64,000 nucleotides of DNA. Source: Terrisporobacter sp. Its GTDB lineage: Bacteria; Bacillota_A; Clostridia; Peptostreptococcales; Peptostreptococcaceae. Positions 62,072 through 64,000 of this stretch are shown piece by piece; positions within the stretch are counted from its first letter, which is position 1, and the number at the start of each line of letters is the position of its first letter. The DNA is taken from NCBI GenBank assembly GCA_029851945.1, contig JARKUZ010000050.1, forward strand, positions 5,132 through 69,131, read 5' to 3'. The notes under the pieces are model-generated. The model saw nothing but the letters and a program-made list of their open reading frames with translations, did no database searches and was not told the origin of the DNA. Position numbers and translations under genes: made by a program.

Positions 62072-63775
62072 ATGAATAAATTAAGAGGCATAAATTTAGT
62101 AATTACTATTTTAATAGCTATTTTATTTATATTCATTGGGTCTTTTTGTACTCAAATAAATAGTGATAAAATAGTTAAAAATACATTTATAAGAAATATT
62201 AATGTGGGAAATTTAACTAAGCAGGAAGCTAAAGTTATTTTGGGTAATGAAATTGCTATAGATACAATTTCATTTAAATATAGAGGTGATACTTGGAAGG
62301 TGGATCCTGATGAAATAGATACAGATTATGATATAGATAAAACAATAGAAAATGCATTTAATATTAATCGAAAAGGAAATGTATTCTCGAATATATTTAC
62401 TACTATGAAATCATATTTAGGAATTAAAAATGATGTAAAGGTAGCTTTAGATTGTAATGATGTAAAAGTAAAAACTAAGCTAGAGGAAATAGCTGAAGAA
62501 ATAAATGTTAAGATGGATAATGCTGATTTAGAATTTATAAACGGTCAACCTAATATAACAAAAGAGAAAACAGGTATAAAGCTAGACATAGAAGAGAGTA
62601 TGATTCGCTTTAAAAAATCTCTTCAAAAAGGAATATTAGAAGATGACTTAGTAGTTATCAAAGTTGAGCCAGAAGTAAGAAGTGAAGATTTAAAAAATGT
62701 AGATACTTTATTAGGAACATATAGTACAAGTTTAAGAGACTCAAGTCCTGGAAGAGTTGAAAATATTAAAATTGCTACTGAAAGAACTAGTGGAGTATTA
62801 CTAATGCCAGGAGAAGAGTTTTCATATAATGAACATACAGGAAAAAGAACTACTGAAAATGGATATAAAGATGCAACTGTAATAGTAAAGGGAGAAGCTA
62901 TACAAGGTATAGGTGGGGGTGTATGTCAAGTTTCAACAACATTATATAACTCTGTATTATACTCGGGTCTTGAAATAGTGAAAGTCAAAAATCACTCTAT
63001 TCCATCAAGCTATGTACAAAAAGGTAGAGACGCAGCTGTTACAGATGCTGGGATAGATTTTGTATTTAAAAACAATTATAGCCAACCAGTTTATATTAAA
63101 AATATTTTTATAAATAATACTGTAACTTGTCAAATTTATGGAAATAGCGACGATAAGAAAAATATTGAAATAACTACAAATGTTGATAAAGTGACTCCTT
63201 TTTCTGTAAAAAAAGAAAATGATTCAAGTTTAGAGGATGGTACAGAGAAAGTTATTGAACAAGGTAGAGAAGGTTATACAACATCAACATATAGAGTATA
63301 TTATGATGAAAATGGAAATGAAATAAAAAGAGAAAAGGTTGCTACTTCATATTATCCACCAAGAAAAAAGGTAGTATCTGTAGGAGTTAAAAAAGAAGAC
63401 ATTATAGATGAATCAGTTGATACTGGAACAACTAATAGACCTCAAGGAAGTAATGGAGGAAGTAGTAATTCTACAGGAAATAGACCAGGAAATAGCGGAA
63501 GTAGTAATTCTACAGGAAATAGACCAGGAAATAGCGGAAGTAGTAGTTCTACAGGAAATAGACCAGGAAATAGCGGAAGTAGTGGCTCTACAGGAAATAG
63601 ACCAGGCAATGGCGAAACTGGTGGATCTACAGATAATAAGCCAGGCAATGGCGAAACTGGTGGATCTACAGGTAATAAGCCAGGCAATGGCGAAACTGAT
63701 GGCTCTACAGATAATAAGCCAGAGAATGGTGGAACTGAAAAACCATCTCAACCAGAAGATAATAATGTTTATTAA
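62072..63775 (+). CDS. VanW family protein with G5 domain and repetitive C-terminus
   Basis: A 567-residue exported or anchored protein. One hydrophobic segment (about 8-27), a peptidoglycan-binding-4-type domain (about 60-190), a VanW domain (about 230-360; NEHTGKRTTENGYKDA and GIGGGVCQVSTTLYN), and a G5 domain (about 375-445) are visible. The last ~100 residues are a Gly/Asn/Ser/Pro repeat in 13-residue units. VanW proteins are widespread in Firmicutes and probably act on the cell wall; VanW in vancomycin clusters is of unknown function. The repeat tail suggests a flexible spacer. AGGAGA precedes the ATG. Confidence 0.9.
   Translation: MNKLRGINLVITILIAILFIFIGSFCTQINSDKIVKNTFIRNINVGNLTKQEAKVILGNEIAIDTISFKYRGDTWKVDPDEIDTDYDIDKTIENAFNINRKGNVFSNIFTTMKSYLGIKNDVKVALDCNDVKVKTKLEEIAEEINVKMDNADLEFINGQPNITKEKTGIKLDIEESMIRFKKSLQKGILEDDLVVIKVEPEVRSEDLKNVDTLLGTYSTSLRDSSPGRVENIKIATERTSGVLLMPGEEFSYNEHTGKRTTENGYKDATVIVKGEAIQGIGGGVCQVSTTLYNSVLYSGLEIVKVKNHSIPSSYVQKGRDAAVTDAGIDFVFKNNYSQPVYIKNIFINNTVTCQIYGNSDDKKNIEITTNVDKVTPFSVKKENDSSLEDGTEKVIEQGREGYTTSTYRVYYDENGNEIKREKVATSYYPPRKKVVSVGVKKEDIIDESVDTGTTNRPQGSNGGSSNSTGNRPGNSGSSNSTGNRPGNSGSSSSTGNRPGNSGSSGSTGNRPGNGETGGSTDNKPGNGETGGSTGNKPGNGETDGSTDNKPENGGTEKPSQPEDNNVY
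63461..63733 (+). repeat. Seven 39-bp tandem repeats in the VanW-type gene
   Basis: Units start at 63461, 63500, 63539, 63578, 63617, 63656 and 63695, each encoding 13 residues. The first four encode an RPGNSG-type unit, the last three a KPGNGE-type unit. All are multiples of three, so copy number can change without breaking the frame. The near identity of neighbouring copies points to recent slippage or recombination. Confidence 0.9.
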
Positions 63776-63810
63776 TGTAAAAAACTACATAAAAATCAAT
63801 ACAATATATA

Positions 63811-63840
63811 AAAAGGTCTAAAAGTTTTAGACCTTTTTTA
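63811..63840 (+). terminator. Terminator after VanW-type gene
   Basis: AAAAGGTCTAAAA pairs with TTTTAGACCTTTT, followed by T. The remaining 160 bases of the window are AT-rich and show no gene. Confidence 0.88.
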
Positions 63841-64000
63841 TATAATATTATAGTTATAGTAACTTTAAAATTTTACAACTTAGAAAAGTATTGTAGAATT
63901 CAGCTTCAGTATAGATTTAAATTTCTTTTATATTTATATATTAAGGTAAAAATATTTAATATAGTCTCATCTTTATAATTAGATGTAACATATGATTGTT

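Noticed and set aside
63461..63733. CRISPR array
   Set aside because: The repeats are contiguous coding 39-bp units without spacers inside the VanW-type gene.
63408..63821. Open frames of 137, 112 and 81 codons over the tandem repeats, in other frames and on the minus strand
   Set aside because: Repeats whose length is a multiple of three keep all frames open; these lack ribosome-binding sites and are shadows of the VanW-type gene.

Overview
The window is AT-rich DNA with short intergenic gaps, strong Shine-Dalgarno sequences and many hairpin-plus-T-run terminators. That is typical of a low-GC Clostridia chromosome. A trans-4-hydroxyproline dehydratase whose catalytic residues fall at Cys434 and Gly765, a CotE-type peroxiredoxin-chitinase fusion and a DHHW/MBOAT/DUF4358 surface cluster all point to Peptostreptococcaceae (the Clostridioides/Paraclostridium/Paeniclostridium group). 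The family placement is inference. No rRNA, tRNA, CRISPR array, insertion sequence or prophage was seen, so this is ordinary chromosome with scattered gene decay.

Layout. 0-9 kb: end of a Na/Pi cotransporter with PhoU domains, PlsC-type acyltransferase, DUF1540 protein, glutamate symporter gltS preceded by an AraC regulator, a TetM-like GTPase paired with a YgjP-like metalloprotease, a DUF362 ferredoxin and a small BFD-type [2Fe-2S] protein. 9-25 kb: LysR regulator, a possible structured RNA, a small acidic-tailed protein, a G5/3D cell-wall protein, phosphohexomutase, YihY membrane protein, a decayed leuB end, GAPDH, a 1446-residue acyl-CoA dehydratase activase, an ApeA-like HEPN protein with an ArsC/Spx-family partner, and a broken GntR/membrane-protein locus. 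25-38 kb: APC permease, alanine racemase, larE plus RNA methyltransferase, a Lys/Glu-rich protein, an HD hydrolase-lipoprotein-response regulator-histidine kinase operon, cytidine deaminase, a decayed FAD-linked (D-lactate/glycolate) oxidase and a membrane-anchored MutS-like ATPase.

38-44 kb holds the clearest metabolic island: a cupin-XRE regulator divergent from the hydroxyproline dehydratase activase, hypD and proC. Together these convert trans-4-hydroxyproline to pyrroline-5-carboxylate and then proline, which can feed Stickland fermentation. ppnP follows. 45-49 kb: DUF4358 lipoprotein, MBOAT O-acyltransferase and DHHW protein (probable envelope-polymer acylation), after a frameshifted TPR gene.

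50-55 kb is a sulfur block: a Fis-HTH regulator with a four-cysteine cluster, cysK-cysE, a decayed cation-efflux gene, a zinc-ribbon protein, a cystine/dicarboxylate symporter and a rhodanese. The cysK and symporter promoters have the same unusual layout. Two 17-bp ATTATCA-N3-TGATAAT palindromes, 28 bp apart centre to centre, bracket the -10 box in each. This is the strongest regulatory observation in the window.

55-64 kb: XRE/zinc-ribbon regulator, AIM24-family protein followed by two perfectly complementary but crossing inverted repeats, CotE-like spore-coat protein, small membrane protein, PP2C-like phosphatase, TPR membrane protein, and a VanW/G5 protein with seven 39-bp C-terminal repeats.

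Many starts are placed downstream of the longest open frame because a strong ribosome-binding site sits at the inner codon. At least five gene remnants (leuB, GntR plus membrane protein, FAD oxidase, TPR, CDF transporter) show continuing loss of functions.
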